This document shows positions 36,236 through 46,900 of a DNA stretch of 64,000 nt, in pieces. A model generated the notes under the pieces. That model ran no database searches. It was not told the origin of the DNA and saw only the letters and a program-made list of their open reading frames with translations. Both the position numbers and the translations under genes were made by a program. The DNA comes from JAKOUY01 sp037045185 (GTDB lineage: Bacteria; Actinomycetota; Acidimicrobiia; Acidimicrobiales; Ilumatobacteraceae): assembly GCA_037045185.1 (NCBI GenBank), contig JBAOHQ010000008.1:186001-250000 (forward strand), read 5' to 3'. Position 1 is the stretch's first letter. Every line of letters begins with the position of its first letter.

Positions 36236-36690
36236 GCGTCGGGGTCGGCGATCGGGCGCCCGAGTTCACGCTGGCGGGCTGTGACGGTGGTCAGCAGCGA
36301 ACGGTGTCGCTGACGGAGTACCGCGGCCGCCCGGTGGTGCTGGTGTTCTACCCGGGCGACGACACGCCCGTGTGCACCAAGCAGCTCAACAGCTACAACG
36401 ACGGTCTGGCGGAGTTCGACTCGCTCGACGCCCAGATCCTGGGCATCTCCCCGCAGAACGTGGAGAGCCACGAACGCTTCGCCGCCAAGCACGGCTTCCG
36501 CTTCCCGTTGCTCGCCGACACCGACAAGGCCGTCGCGGGCCTGTACGGCACCCTCGGCCCGATCGGGTTCCCCCGGCGCAGCGTGTTCATCATCGACGGG
36601 GACGGCGTCATTCGCTACGCCCACCGGGCCATCGCCGGGCTGACCTACCGCCCCGTCAGCGAGCTGGTCGACGTCCTGCGCGGGCTCTAG
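36232..36690 (+). CDS. Peroxiredoxin (BCP/AhpC-TSA family)
   Basis: A 152-residue thiol peroxidase. The peroxidatic Cys is in YPGDDTPVCTKQL. BCP enzymes of the two-Cys type have a second Cys five residues later, which is absent here (Asn), so it is probably of the one-Cys kind. It would reduce hydroperoxides in the cytoplasm. GTG 36232 overlaps the yebC stop (GTGA). Confidence 0.9.
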   Translation: MSVGVGDRAPEFTLAGCDGGQQRTVSLTEYRGRPVVLVFYPGDDTPVCTKQLNSYNDGLAEFDSLDAQILGISPQNVESHERFAAKHGFRFPLLADTDKAVAGLYGTLGPIGFPRRSVFIIDGDGVIRYAHRAIAGLTYRPVSELVDVLRGL

Positions 36691-36701
36691 GCATCCGCCG
36701 T

Positions 36702-36728
36702 CCCCCCGCCTGGCGCCTCGCCGGGGGG
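36702..36728. terminator. Strong GC hairpin between convergent genes
   Basis: CCCCCCG (36702-36708) pairs with CGGGGGG (36722-36728) around a 13-base loop. It sits between the stops of the peroxiredoxin gene and gpsA and can serve both strands. No T-run is present. Confidence 0.6.
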
Positions 36729-36749
36729 TCCGCGCGGATCCAGCGATGG

Positions 36750-37751
36750 TCAGTAGCGCTCGGGCTTCATCGCCCTGGTCATCAGCAGGTGGGCGGCCTC
36801 GGCGGGGCTCAGCCCGGCGTACAGCAGGTCGTGGACGATGTGGCTGATCGGCATGTCTACCGACCAGCGCTCGGCCATCGCCACGGTGCTGCGGGCGTTG
36901 ACCACGCCCTCGGCCACCTGGCCCAGTTCGGCCTGCACCGTGGCCAGGTCCTTGCCCTGGCCGAGCCCGAGCCCGACGCGGAAGTTGCGTGACAGCACCG
37001 ACGAGCAGGTCAGCATCAGGTCGCCCATTCCGGCCAGGCCGTCGAGCGTCAACGGGTTGGCGCCGCGGGCCACCGCCAGGCGGGAGATCTCCGCCAGGCC
37101 TCGGGTGATCAGCGCGGCGCGGGCGTTGGCGCCGTAGCCGAGCCCTTCGGCCACCCCGGCGGCGATGGCGATCACGTTCTTCACGCAGCCGCCGATCTCC
37201 ACACCCATCACGTCCGTGGCGGTGTACGGCCGGAACGTGGGCGAGGCGAAGGCGTCCTGCACCTGGCGGGCGGCGTGTTCCCAGCGTGCCGCGACGGTCA
37301 CCGCGGTGGGCATCCGCTCGGCCACCTCCTTGGCGAACGACGGCCCCGACAGGAACGACAGGTACGGCTGCATCGGGACGGGCAGGACGTCCTCGAGGAC
37401 CTCGTTCATCGTCATCAAGGTGTCGGTCTCCACCCCCTTGGCCACGCAGCAGATCCATGTGCCCTGGCGCAGGTGGCCGGCAGCCTGGTCGGCGACGCCT
37501 CGCACTACGGGGGAGGGGACGGCGATCACCACCAGGTCAGCGGCGTCGAGCGCCACGGCGATGTCGGCTGCCGAGGAGAGCAGGTCAGGCAACGGATGCC
37601 CGGGGAGGTAGCGGGTGTTCTCGTGGTGGTGGCGGATCGTGTCCAACACGGCGGTGTCGATGTCCCACATCGTCACCACGTGGCCGTTGTCGGCCAACAC
37701 CAAGCCCAGAGCCGTGCCCCACGAGCCGGCCCCCAACACCGTTGCGCGCAT
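36750..37751 (-). CDS. gpsA: NAD(P)H-dependent glycerol-3-phosphate dehydrogenase
   Basis: A 333-residue enzyme that makes sn-glycerol 3-phosphate for phospholipids. The nucleotide site is VLGAGSWGTAL. The family motifs SGPSFAKEV, GGCVKNVIAIAAG (catalytic Lys) and GLAGMGDLMLTCSS are all present. ATG 37751 has a TAGGGT box six bases upstream. It is divergent from the phosphopantetheinyl transferase gene. Confidence 0.96.
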   Translation of the reverse strand: MRATVLGAGSWGTALGLVLADNGHVVTMWDIDTAVLDTIRHHHENTRYLPGHPLPDLLSSAADIAVALDAADLVVIAVPSPVVRGVADQAAGHLRQGTWICCVAKGVETDTLMTMNEVLEDVLPVPMQPYLSFLSGPSFAKEVAERMPTAVTVAARWEHAARQVQDAFASPTFRPYTATDVMGVEIGGCVKNVIAIAAGVAEGLGYGANARAALITRGLAEISRLAVARGANPLTLDGLAGMGDLMLTCSSVLSRNFRVGLGLGQGKDLATVQAELGQVAEGVVNARSTVAMAERWSVDMPISHIVHDLLYAGLSPAEAAHLLMTRAMKPERY

Positions 37752-37757
37752 GAGGGG

Positions 37758-37763
37758 ACCCTA
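37758..37763 (-). promoter_or_regulatory. -10 box TAGGGT of gpsA
   Basis: It lies six bases before ATG 37751 on the minus strand, which indicates a leaderless transcript. Confidence 0.45.
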
Positions 37764-37787
37764 CCGCGCCTGCCATGATCGGAGCCG

Positions 37788-38558
37788 ATGCGCTGGCTGG
37801 CCGACGGAGAACCGCATGTGCCCGACGGGCGCGACTGGCTGTCGGCGGGTGAGTTGCGCCGCCTTGCCGGGTTCCGCTTCACCAAGCCGCACAACGAGTT
37901 CCTGGTCCGCCGGTGGACGTCCAAGCGAGCCGTGGCCAGCGCCTTGGACCTGACCGACGACGACGAGCAGCTACGCCGGGTGGAGATCAGCAACCGGCCG
38001 AGCGGCGCGCCCTTCGTCCTGGTGGACGGCGAGGCCGCGCCGGTCGACGTCTCGCTGACCGATCGTGCGGGATGGGCGGTGTGCCTGGTGGGTGAGCCGG
38101 GGTCGTTCCGTTCGGGAACGTTGGGCGTCGACCTGGAGATCGTCGAGCCGCGCAGCCCGGGATTCCTGGCCGACTTCCTCACCCCGACCGAGCAGGCCGT
38201 CGTCGCCAGGGCGGCCGGCGCTGACGAGGCCGACGCCCTGGCCAACCTGCACTGGTCGGCGAAGGAGGCGGCGCTGAAGGTGCTGCAGTTGGGGTTGCGC
38301 GTCGACACCCATCGGGTCCACGTCACGCTGGACGCCCAGCCGGTGTGGACCGGGTGGAACACGCTGTCGGTGGAAGCTCTGGACCAGCACTTCCCCGGCT
38401 ACTGGCGGCGGTTCGGGCAGTTCGTGCTGACGGTGTGCTTCGCCCCCGGGGGCCGCCCGGACTCACCACCGGCGCTGCTCCACGGTGGCGCCGACCTCAC
38501 CGCTGCCGAACCGATGCACACCTGGGTGCAACGTCCGCTGGTGGGCGGCGGTCAGTAG
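37788..38558 (+). CDS. 4'-phosphopantetheinyl transferase (Sfp type)
   Basis: A 256-residue enzyme that attaches the CoA-derived arm to carrier proteins. The metal and catalytic motifs are GVDLEIVEPR (about 111-120) and WSAKEAALK (about 157-165). FTKPHNEFLVRRWTSKRAVA matches the N-terminal pattern of Sfp-like enzymes. Its stop overlaps that of the carboxylase gene by seven bases, and the polyketide genes lie just beyond, so its likely clients are their carrier domains. Those domains show Thr where the modified Ser is expected, which makes the pairing worth testing. The last 40 residues are an extra tail. Confidence 0.88.
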   Translation: MRWLADGEPHVPDGRDWLSAGELRRLAGFRFTKPHNEFLVRRWTSKRAVASALDLTDDDEQLRRVEISNRPSGAPFVLVDGEAAPVDVSLTDRAGWAVCLVGEPGSFRSGTLGVDLEIVEPRSPGFLADFLTPTEQAVVARAAGADEADALANLHWSAKEAALKVLQLGLRVDTHRVHVTLDAQPVWTGWNTLSVEALDQHFPGYWRRFGQFVLTVCFAPGGRPDSPPALLHGGADLTAAEPMHTWVQRPLVGGGQ

Positions 38559-41500
38559 CGGGCCATCCCTCGGGCGAGGGCATCGATGACGTACGGCCGC
38601 AGGTCAGCGGCGGCGATGATCCGGTCGACCGAGCCCACCTGCAACGCTCGTTCGATGGTGTGGATGGCGTCGAACTCGTCGGCCACCTCGCCCAGCTTCT
38701 CCGAGCGGACCTGGGTCATCGTCTCGGCCAGGTGGGCACGCAGCCCGGCGGCCTCTGCCCCGCCCGCGGCGGCCGCGGCCTGGCGGGCGGCGACCACCCG
38801 GGGATCCTTCTCGGTGCGCTGCTTCACCTCTCGGGCGAACACGGTGGCGGCGGCCGGAGCACCTCCGATGACCGAGGCATAGGAGCCTTCGACCGCGGCG
38901 ATCTCCATCGACTCGTTGAGCGCCTTGGAGAACACCACGAACGCCCCACCGTGGTAGCGCGACACCACGACGAACACGATCGGACCGTCGAAGTTGGTCA
39001 CCGCCCGGCCGATCTCGGCGCCGAACTCCAACTGCCGGCGGCGCATCGACTCCGGCGAGCCGTCGAAGCCGGAGAGGTTGGCCAGCACGACCATCGGCCG
39101 GTTGCCGCTGGCCGCGTTGACGGCACGGGCGGTCTTGCGTGAGGAGTGCGGGAACAGGGTGCCGGACGTCCACGACGGTGGACCGTCGGCGGGCACGAAA
39201 CCCTTGCGGCCGACGGTGTGTGACTCCAGGCCGAGCAGCAGCACCGGCTGGCCGCCAACGGTGGTGTCCCACACGATGGAGGTGTCGCCGTCACGCAGGT
39301 CCTTCCAACGCTCCAGCGGTTCGCTGTCGGCGTCGGCCACGGCGCGCATCACCGAGCGCATGTCGAAGGGCTGCTTGCGGTCGGGGTTCAGGTCGGCGGA
39401 GAACACGTCGCCGACGGTGGTGAACGGGCTGTCGGCCAGGAGCGCGTGCGGGCTAGGGCGGACGTCACGATCCGCTGGGTCGGATGTGGGCCGCCGGCGC
39501 GGGAAGCGCTCGCCGGGCACGACGTAGGTCAGGTCGTAGTGGCGCAGCAGCAGGCGGCAGGCGTCGGCGAACGACGGGGCCCAGTACTGCGCCTGGCCGT
39601 TGGGTCCCATCACCCGGTCGTAGCCGCCGATGCCGAAGTTGTCCTCGGCCGACACCGCGCCGCTGAAGTCGAGCGCCTGCTTGCCGGTCAGCACCATCGC
39701 CGACGCCGGAGTCATGATCAGGATCCCCTTGGTGTGGGTCAGCATCGTGGCCTCGGCGTTCCAGTACGGCTGGCCGCCGACGTTGATCCCGGTGACGATG
39801 ATGTTGACCTCGCCGCCACCCTGGGTGAACTCGATCAGCCGGCGCAGCGTGAGGGCGATCCAGTCCATGTTCTCGGTGCCGGAGTCCATGGCGATCAATG
39901 CCCCGGAACTCACCGCGAACCACTCCACCGGGAGGTGGTGACGGGCGGCGTAGGCCAGCGCGGCGTTGATCCGCCGGCACTCCGGCTCGGCCAGGTTGCC
40001 CAACCCCTGGGTGGGGTCGGAGAGGATGGCCACGCGGCGGATGCCCTCGGGCACGACCTCGGTGTGGTTGATCAGGAGGCCGACGACGAGGTGGGCGGTG
40101 TTGTTGCCCGGGGCACGGTCGACCGGGATCAGCTGCTCGAGGTCGGCGGGATCGAGGTCCATCTCGACGAAGGTGTCCGCGGGCAGGTCGGCTCGCCGCG
40201 GGTTGATCTGGGCCATCAGCTTGGTGATCTCGAACGGGTAGGGCGAGCCGAAGCGGGCGGCGGTGAGCACCTTCTGCTTGTACGGGCTGATCGGGCTGAT
40301 CGGCAGCGACCCGGCGACGTCCTCGCGGACCATCACCGTGCGCCCGACGCCCTCGAAGTGCAGCACCGCGTCACGCAGCCCGCCCTCGGCGTCGCCGTCG
40401 GGGATGCGGACCTTCAGGATCACCTTCTCCAGGCCCACCCTGGCGGTGAGCGGGGCGAGCTTGTGGGCCAGGGCGGCGCGGTCTTCCACCGGCACGGTCC
40501 ACGGGGCGGTGATGTCCAGCACCATCCGGTTGATCGTGGGGCGGTCGGCGGCGGCGAAGCGGCTGAGCTCCGAGCGCATCGCTGCCATCGCCAGCAGCGC
40601 GGTGCGCTCCAGGCGCGGGTAGCTGGTCTGCCCGGTGCTGCGATCGGTGACCGAACCGAGGTCGCGCACCTCGGCCAGAGCGAAGAGCCGGCGGTCCTTG
40701 GGGTTGGTGCGGGCCACGCCGTGGAACAGGTAGACGTCCTCGGGCGAGGGGCGGCGATCCAGCTCGAAGTTGTCCAGCCGCCACATCTCCAGGCGCTTGG
40801 CCAGCATCGGGTGCAGGTTGCGGTACAGACGGTCTTCGACCATCGGTCGCTCGCCGCCGGCGCCGGCGTCGCCGGCGGCGCCCGCGGCGGGGCGGAACGT
40901 CAGGTTCTGAGAGCGCATGTGCTCGTCGGGATGGCCGTCCTCGCTGGTGACCGATACGTCGACACGGTGGATCTCGCGCCCGAAGGGCGCGGCGTGCACC
41001 AGTGAGCCCCACTTCGGTGGCGAGATCATCGATGTCGGGTGTCGTCCCGGCCCGCCAGGTGACCAGATCGGCCACGACCCACGTGGACGGATCGAGCCCG
41101 ATCAGCGCCGGGGCGACGGTTGCCGCCCACTGGGGAAGCGATGCGAGCGGGACGTAACCGGTCACCACGTGGACGTCGTTGCCGTCGTGGCGGTAGCCGA
41201 CGCTGGCCCAGCGGCTGTCGCCCTCGCCGTGGAAGCTGATCGGGCCGATGGGTCGGATCCGGTAGAACCGCCTGACGTAGACCTCCAGCACGGTGTCGCG
41301 CAGCGCGGTGGCGGTGGGGCCGGTGGCCTGGCGCCAGGCGTCGAGCAGCAGTGAGCGCATCGGCAGTGGGCACCACACCAGCCGCTCGACGCGGGCCTCC
41401 CGGTCGGCCACGTTCGGCGCCCCGGCCAGGGTGGTCAGGTGGGATTCCATCTCGGCGCGCAGGTCGGCGGCCGCGGCCTCCATCACCGGCTCGTCGAAGT

Positions 41501-43911
41501 AGTGGAAGGCGACGTCGCGAGCCAGGTCGGCGATGGCCTGCTGGCGGCCCTGGGTGGCTGCGGCCAGCCGTTCCAGCCGGGCCTTGTCGTCGGCCCCGGT
41601 CACCGCGGCGAGGGCGTCACGGTTGGCCAGGCGGCGCTCGAGGATGGCCGTCACGATGGGACCGAGTTCGGTGAGCCGGCCAAAGGAGCGGAACAACCAC
41701 ATCAGCGCCGACTCCAGGTCCGCCGAGCGTTCCAGGCTGTGCACGCCGTACCGCTCGAGGACGGCGAGCAGGCGGGCCTGGTAGGCGGTGGGCAGGCCGG
41801 CTCTGGCGGCGTCGAGCCACTGCAGGAACCCCACCAGGTACTCCTGGGTGTTCTCCGCCGGGGCGACGATGTCCTCGCCGTCGGACTCCCGTTCGGTCTT
41901 GGGTCGGTACAGCGATCCCAGTTGGGCGTAGATGTCGAGAAGACCGTCCTCGCAGTGCAGCAGGGCCCGGTCGGCGGGGTCGGCGATCTCGGCCAGGCGG
42001 CGCTGCTGGGTGAGCAGGCGGCGCAGATCCGGGGCGGACAGGTCGAACCCCAGCAGGTAGTTGCCGAGCGGCTCGTACACCCGGTCGCACGGCTTGCGGG
42101 TGAAGTCGATGCGCCGCTCCAGCCCGGCCAGGCTCAGCGCGGCGTGGGTCGGGTCGTCCACGGCGGCGGTGCGCGGGCGGATCCGCATCAGCGGTGCGCC
42201 TCGTTCCACCTGGGCGTTGGCGGTGATCGACACGGCGATGACCTCGCCGTCGAAGGGCGCCGTGACGGTGGTCTCCATCTTCATCGACTCGAGCACGGCG
42301 ATGGGAGTTCCGGCGGTGACGTGCTGGCCGGGCGAGACCAGGGCGGCGACGATCAACGCCGGCCAGCCGGCGCGGACCACCAGCCCGTCCTGGCGATCGA
42401 CGCGGTGCGCCGCGCCGTCGAGCTCGATGCGGAACGCCGACTCCAGCGGGGTGACGACGACCCGGTGCCGCCGACCTCCGCAACTGATCCGTCGCTCGAA
42501 GTCGTTCAACGCGTCGACCGTGACGTCGGCGACGTCGTCGCCGTGGCGCACCGTGTAGTCACGAGGTCCGGTGCGATCGACCTGCAGTACGGTAGGCGCG
42601 CTCGGCGTAGCCTAGCTCGATCTTGGCCCCGAGGTCCTCGGGTTGCTCGGGCCGGCCGCGGCCGGCAGCGGCGTAGAACGCCTGCTGGGCCAGCGCCCGG
42701 TCGGCCTCATAGGCCTCGACGGCCGCGGCCAGGAGCACGACCGGATCGGGTTCGGTGGGATCCCCGGCGTCGAGCAGGCGCTGCAGCCACTCGTCGTCGA
42801 CACTGCCCTCGGCCAGCTCGTCACGATCGAGGACGTCGAGCAGGAAGGCCCGGTTGGTGGCCCCACCTTCGATGACGATGGCCGTTCGCCCGAGGGCGCG
42901 GCGCAGCCGCAGGCGGGCGGTGGTCGGATCGGGACCCCAGGCGGTGACGACCGCCACCAGCAGATCCGAGGACTCGACGTGGTCGCCGACGCGCCGGTTG
43001 GCATCGATCCGGACCCCCGTGCCGACCGGGAAGGACAGCAGGGCGATGCGCCCTCCGGACGGTGCGCAGCCGGCCGACGGGTCGCGGGCGACCACGCGGG
43101 CCTCGACCGTGACGCCATCGCCGGTGGGTTCGGTGGCGGGAAGCTGATCACCTCGGTGGATGCGCAGCCGCCAGGCGATGATCGAGGTACCGGTTCGTTC
43201 CTCGGTGGTGGCGTGCTCGGGCCGGGCCACGGTGTCGACGCCCACCAGGGCGACGGATCCGCCCATGATCGAGAACCTGACGACGCCGGCGCCGCGGTAC
43301 CCGGCGGCCGTCATCAGCCGACGCGATGCATCGGCCAGGGTGGCGGCGAGAGCTGGGTCGGTGGCCGGGCTCGGGGACTCGGCCACCATCACCTGGCCGT
43401 CGTGGGCAACGGTGACGTCGCGGTTCTCCAGTGCCCACACGGCGCCGGTGTGATCGGCCAGAACATCCACCTCGACCATCCGACGGCCGGGTGCCGGGCC
43501 GCTGTCCAGGGCCAGCCCGCACTGCGCGGCCAGGTCGGCCAGCCGGGTCCGCTCGGCAAGGGCCCGCACCACGTCGGCGGTCGGCCCGACGACGCCGATG
43601 CCGCCCAGCTCGCAGGCCTCGATCAGCTCGGTCCGTGGGGTCGGACAGTCTCCCAGCCACACCGTGTCCACCTGGGCTCGCTGCAGCGCGGCCACGACCT
43701 CGTCGGGCCGCGGCCGGCCGTCGAACCCGGTGAGCCGGACGACCTCGTCTGCCTCCCGTCCGTACCACGGCTGAGCGCCGGGGTCGGGGGTGAACAGCAC
43801 CGTCGCGATGGGCGCCCCGCCGTCGGTGTGGTTCAGGCCGACGACCGCGTTGAGCACGCGGACTGCCGACTCACCCCGATCGATGACACCGAGCCGGTTG
43901 ATCGTCCCCAT
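38552..43911 (-). CDS. Single-chain acetyl-CoA carboxylase-like protein with degenerate biotin-carboxylase domain (two frame breaks)
   Basis: Read through two single-base insertions (near 42593 and 41015), this is one protein of about 1785 residues in the order of eukaryote-type acetyl-CoA carboxylases. The N-terminal domain (1-440) aligns with biotin carboxylase at both ends (GVIDRGESAVRVLNAV; GGIGVVGPTADVVRAL; GGATNRAFLLDVL). It lacks the glycine-rich ATP-binding core, jumping from LALDSG to MVEVDVLADHTG, and EVN-x-R-x-Q-VEH is replaced by GVDTVARPEH. The biotin domain has ESMKME, with the Lys codon at 42279-42281. A central domain and an intact-looking carboxyltransferase follow (THTKGILIMTPASAMVLTG; SAEDNFGIGGYDRVMG). 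TAGGGT lies seven bases before ATG 43911. It should supply malonyl-CoA to the neighbouring synthase, perhaps with a separate biotin carboxylase. Confidence 0.75.
42279..42281 (-). other. Predicted biotinylated lysine codon
   Basis: This is the Lys in ESMKME of the biotin-carrier domain, the only such motif in the window. Confidence 0.75.
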
Positions 43912-43918
43912 GATGGCC

Positions 43919-43924
43919 ACCCTA
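43919..43924 (-). promoter_or_regulatory. -10 box TAGGGT of the carboxylase-like gene
   Basis: The box is seven bases before ATG 43911, in the 29-base gap after the polyketide synthase gene. The carboxylase can thus be transcribed separately. Confidence 0.45.
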
Positions 43925-43940
43925 CCGATCGCTGTCCGGC

Positions 43941-46900
43941 TCAGCCGTTGAAGGCGTCGCGCAGGGTGGCGGCGATGGCGTCGGGGAGCGGCGCAGGGAG
44001 CGGGATGGTTTGGTAGCCGTCCACGCGTACGACCACGTTGCCCTTCTTGTCGAACACGAGGCAGTCGAACGTGTCGGGTGACGTCGCCCGGGCCATCGCC
44101 TGCAGGGGTGCGGGAACGGCGGCGGGGTCGGCGTAGTACGTCGCCTTGCCGACCCGCATGGGCAGGGCCAGGCGGGCCTCGGTGCCGGCCTCCCACAGCC
44201 CGGCGGTCTGGAAGCACAGCTCCACCAGCCGCGGGGTGGTGTCGGTGGGCCGGCCGGCCGGGACGTGGTTGTCGGGCAGCGGGTCGGTCATGGTGGCCAC
44301 GCTGGCATCGCCCGAGCGACCGGCCGATGCCACCACTTGGTACGCCGGGCCGTGGAAGTAGAAGCTGTAGACCTGCTCGGCGTTCAACGCGGTGCCAGTG
44401 GGCGCAGCGGGCGGCTTGATCCGCTCAGCGGTGGGCCGCGCCGACCCCAGCCGCACCGAGCCGGTGAAGTGCACGGTGCGCTGCGGCGCGTCGTGGCCGG
44501 GCAGCGTGCGCTCCGCCCACAGCGTGCACTCGGCCACCAGCCCGTCGTGATCCGGGCGGACCACCGCCGTGACCGTCAGCTGCCGCGGGGCGTCGCGGTA
44601 GAACTTCAACGGCGCGGCGAAGCTGACGTTCTCGACCGCCGTCACCACCATCCCGGGGGCCAGTGCGGTGGCGGCCTCGGCGAAGGCCTCCATCCCCATC
44701 ACCCCCGGCAGGACGGGAGTGCCGTCGATGCGGTGGTCGAACAGGAACGGCTGCTCGGTGGGGTTCAGCGTGGTGGTCATCGTCACGCCGTCGTGCACGC
44801 TCAGCGACAGCGCACCGCGCATCGGCCCGCCGGCGCCCAGCGCCGCTCGGGCCTCCGAGTCGATCCCGCCGGTTGGGTGGTATTCGGCGGCCATCATGCC
44901 CAGCACACCCGCCACGATCACCTCGCCGGTGTAGTCGCTGGACAGCAGCTCGCGGCGAATCCACGCCACACCGGCCTCCGGCGGCAGCATCTGCACTCCG
45001 GCCATCTCCATGATCTTGGGGATGGACCCGCGGGTGGCCATGCCGATGCCGCCCCAGGCCGTCCAGTCCAGAGCCAGCGCCCTGGTCTGTGGGCGGACCC
45101 GGCGCATGTTCGAGGTGATCTTGCAGAGCAGGTCGTTGGCGGCCGAGTAGTCGGTTTGGCCCTGGTTGCCGAAGCGTCCGGCGACGGAGGAGAAGACCAC
45201 CGTGGCCCCGATCGGCATGTCAGTGGCGGCCGAGTAGACGTTGAACCACCCGTTGCTCTTGACGTCGAAGACCAGGTCGTACTCGCGGCGCTCCTTGTCG
45301 GGCAGGTTGCGGCTGATCTCCAATCCGGCGGCGTGCAGCAGGACGTCGATGCGCCCGCTGATCCTGCGGACATCGTCGATCACGGCCCGCACCGCGTTGG
45401 CGTCGGTCAGGTCCACCGAGTGATAGTGCACCGTGCCACCCGCGGCCTCGACGGCCTGGATCGCGGTCAGCGCGGCATTCAGCCGCTCGTAGCGGCTCAG
45501 TTCACGCTCGATCGCCACGGGGGTCGGGCGATCCCCGGCTGCCTTCATGCGCGCCGCGATCGACGCCTTCAAGGCGTCCTTGTCGCTGCGGAACGCAGCC
45601 AGGTCCGGGTCGACCGGGTCGGGCGTCGGGGTCAGGTCCAGCAGATGGAAGGTTCCGCCGGACGCCGCGGCCAGGTCGGCGGTGATGGCCGACACGATGC
45701 TGCCGGCCGCGCCGGTGACCAGCAGGACCGACTCGGCGTTCAGCGGCATGCCGAGGCCGGGGACCGGCTGGCCGTGCGCGTCACGGCCCGGGAACGGCTG
45801 CTCGACGAAGGCCACGCCGAAGCGCCGGTCGTCGACACGGCCGATCTCGACGCAGCCGGGGTCGGCCAGCGTCTCGTCGACCAACTGGTCGGCGATCGCC
45901 GCGGTCTTGCGGCTGGGCGCCAGGTCGACGGCCTTGACGAGGGCGTCGGGACGCTCCTTCTTGTAGGACTTGGTGAAGCCGGTGACGGCCCCGCCCAGGG
46001 GGTTGCTGGCCCCGGCGGCGTCATAGCCGTGGTAGCCGCCAAGGCGGGTGGCAGCAACCAGGAACGGGCTGTGCTCGTACAGGGCGCGCATCGTCTCGTA
46101 CAGGTTCTTCACCCTGCGGCGCAGAGCCTCGGTCCAAGTCGCCAGGTCGTAGCTGCCGAGATCGCCGTCGTCGTCCAGTGCGGCCAACCAATACACACCG
46201 GTGATCGGCGCCTCCTGCTGCCACTCGGCGAGCCGGGCGGCGAGGTCCTCGGTGGTCACCCCGGGTTGGAGGGTCAGCACGGTGGCGCCGCTCTTGGCCA
46301 GCTTCTTCGACAGGGCCTCGGCGACGCCGCCCTCGTCGGCCATCACCACGACCCGGGCACCGTCGAGCACCACGCCCGTGGGCAGGCACTGGGCAGTGGG
46401 CGGACGCAAGGACGGCACCGGAACCCGGCGAGGCAGGGCGTCGACGGCGTCGAGGTCGCCATGCACCACGTCCGGCGCGGCCGGGCGCTCGGCTGCGGGC
46501 GCGGCCGTCGGCACCGGGGCGGCGTCTGCGGTCGTGCCGGAGTCGACACGTTGGTGGACCCAGCCGGCGACGTGGTGGAGTGTGGGGAAGTCGTGGAGTT
46601 TGAGGTTGTCGTCGCGTTCGAGTTGGTAGTGGGCGCGTACGGCGGCGAAGACTTCGGCTTGTTTGACGGTGTCGACGCCGAGGTCGGCTTCGAGGTCGAG
46701 TTCGGGGTCGAGGAGGTCGGCTGGGTAGCCGGTCATGTCGGCGACGATGGCGGTGACGGTGGCCAGGATGGGGTCGGTGTGGTCACTGGGTGTCTCGTTG
46801 GGTGAGAGGTTCGGTGACCACGCTGGTTCGGTTGGGGTGGTGGGTGGGGGTGGGGTGGTGCCGGTGCGTTGGTGGACCCAGCCGGCGACGTGGTGGAGTG

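Noticed and set aside
44265..46805. Long plus-strand open frame antisense to the polyketide synthase
   Set aside because: It mirrors the GC-rich synthase gene, has no start signal and no recognisable domain.
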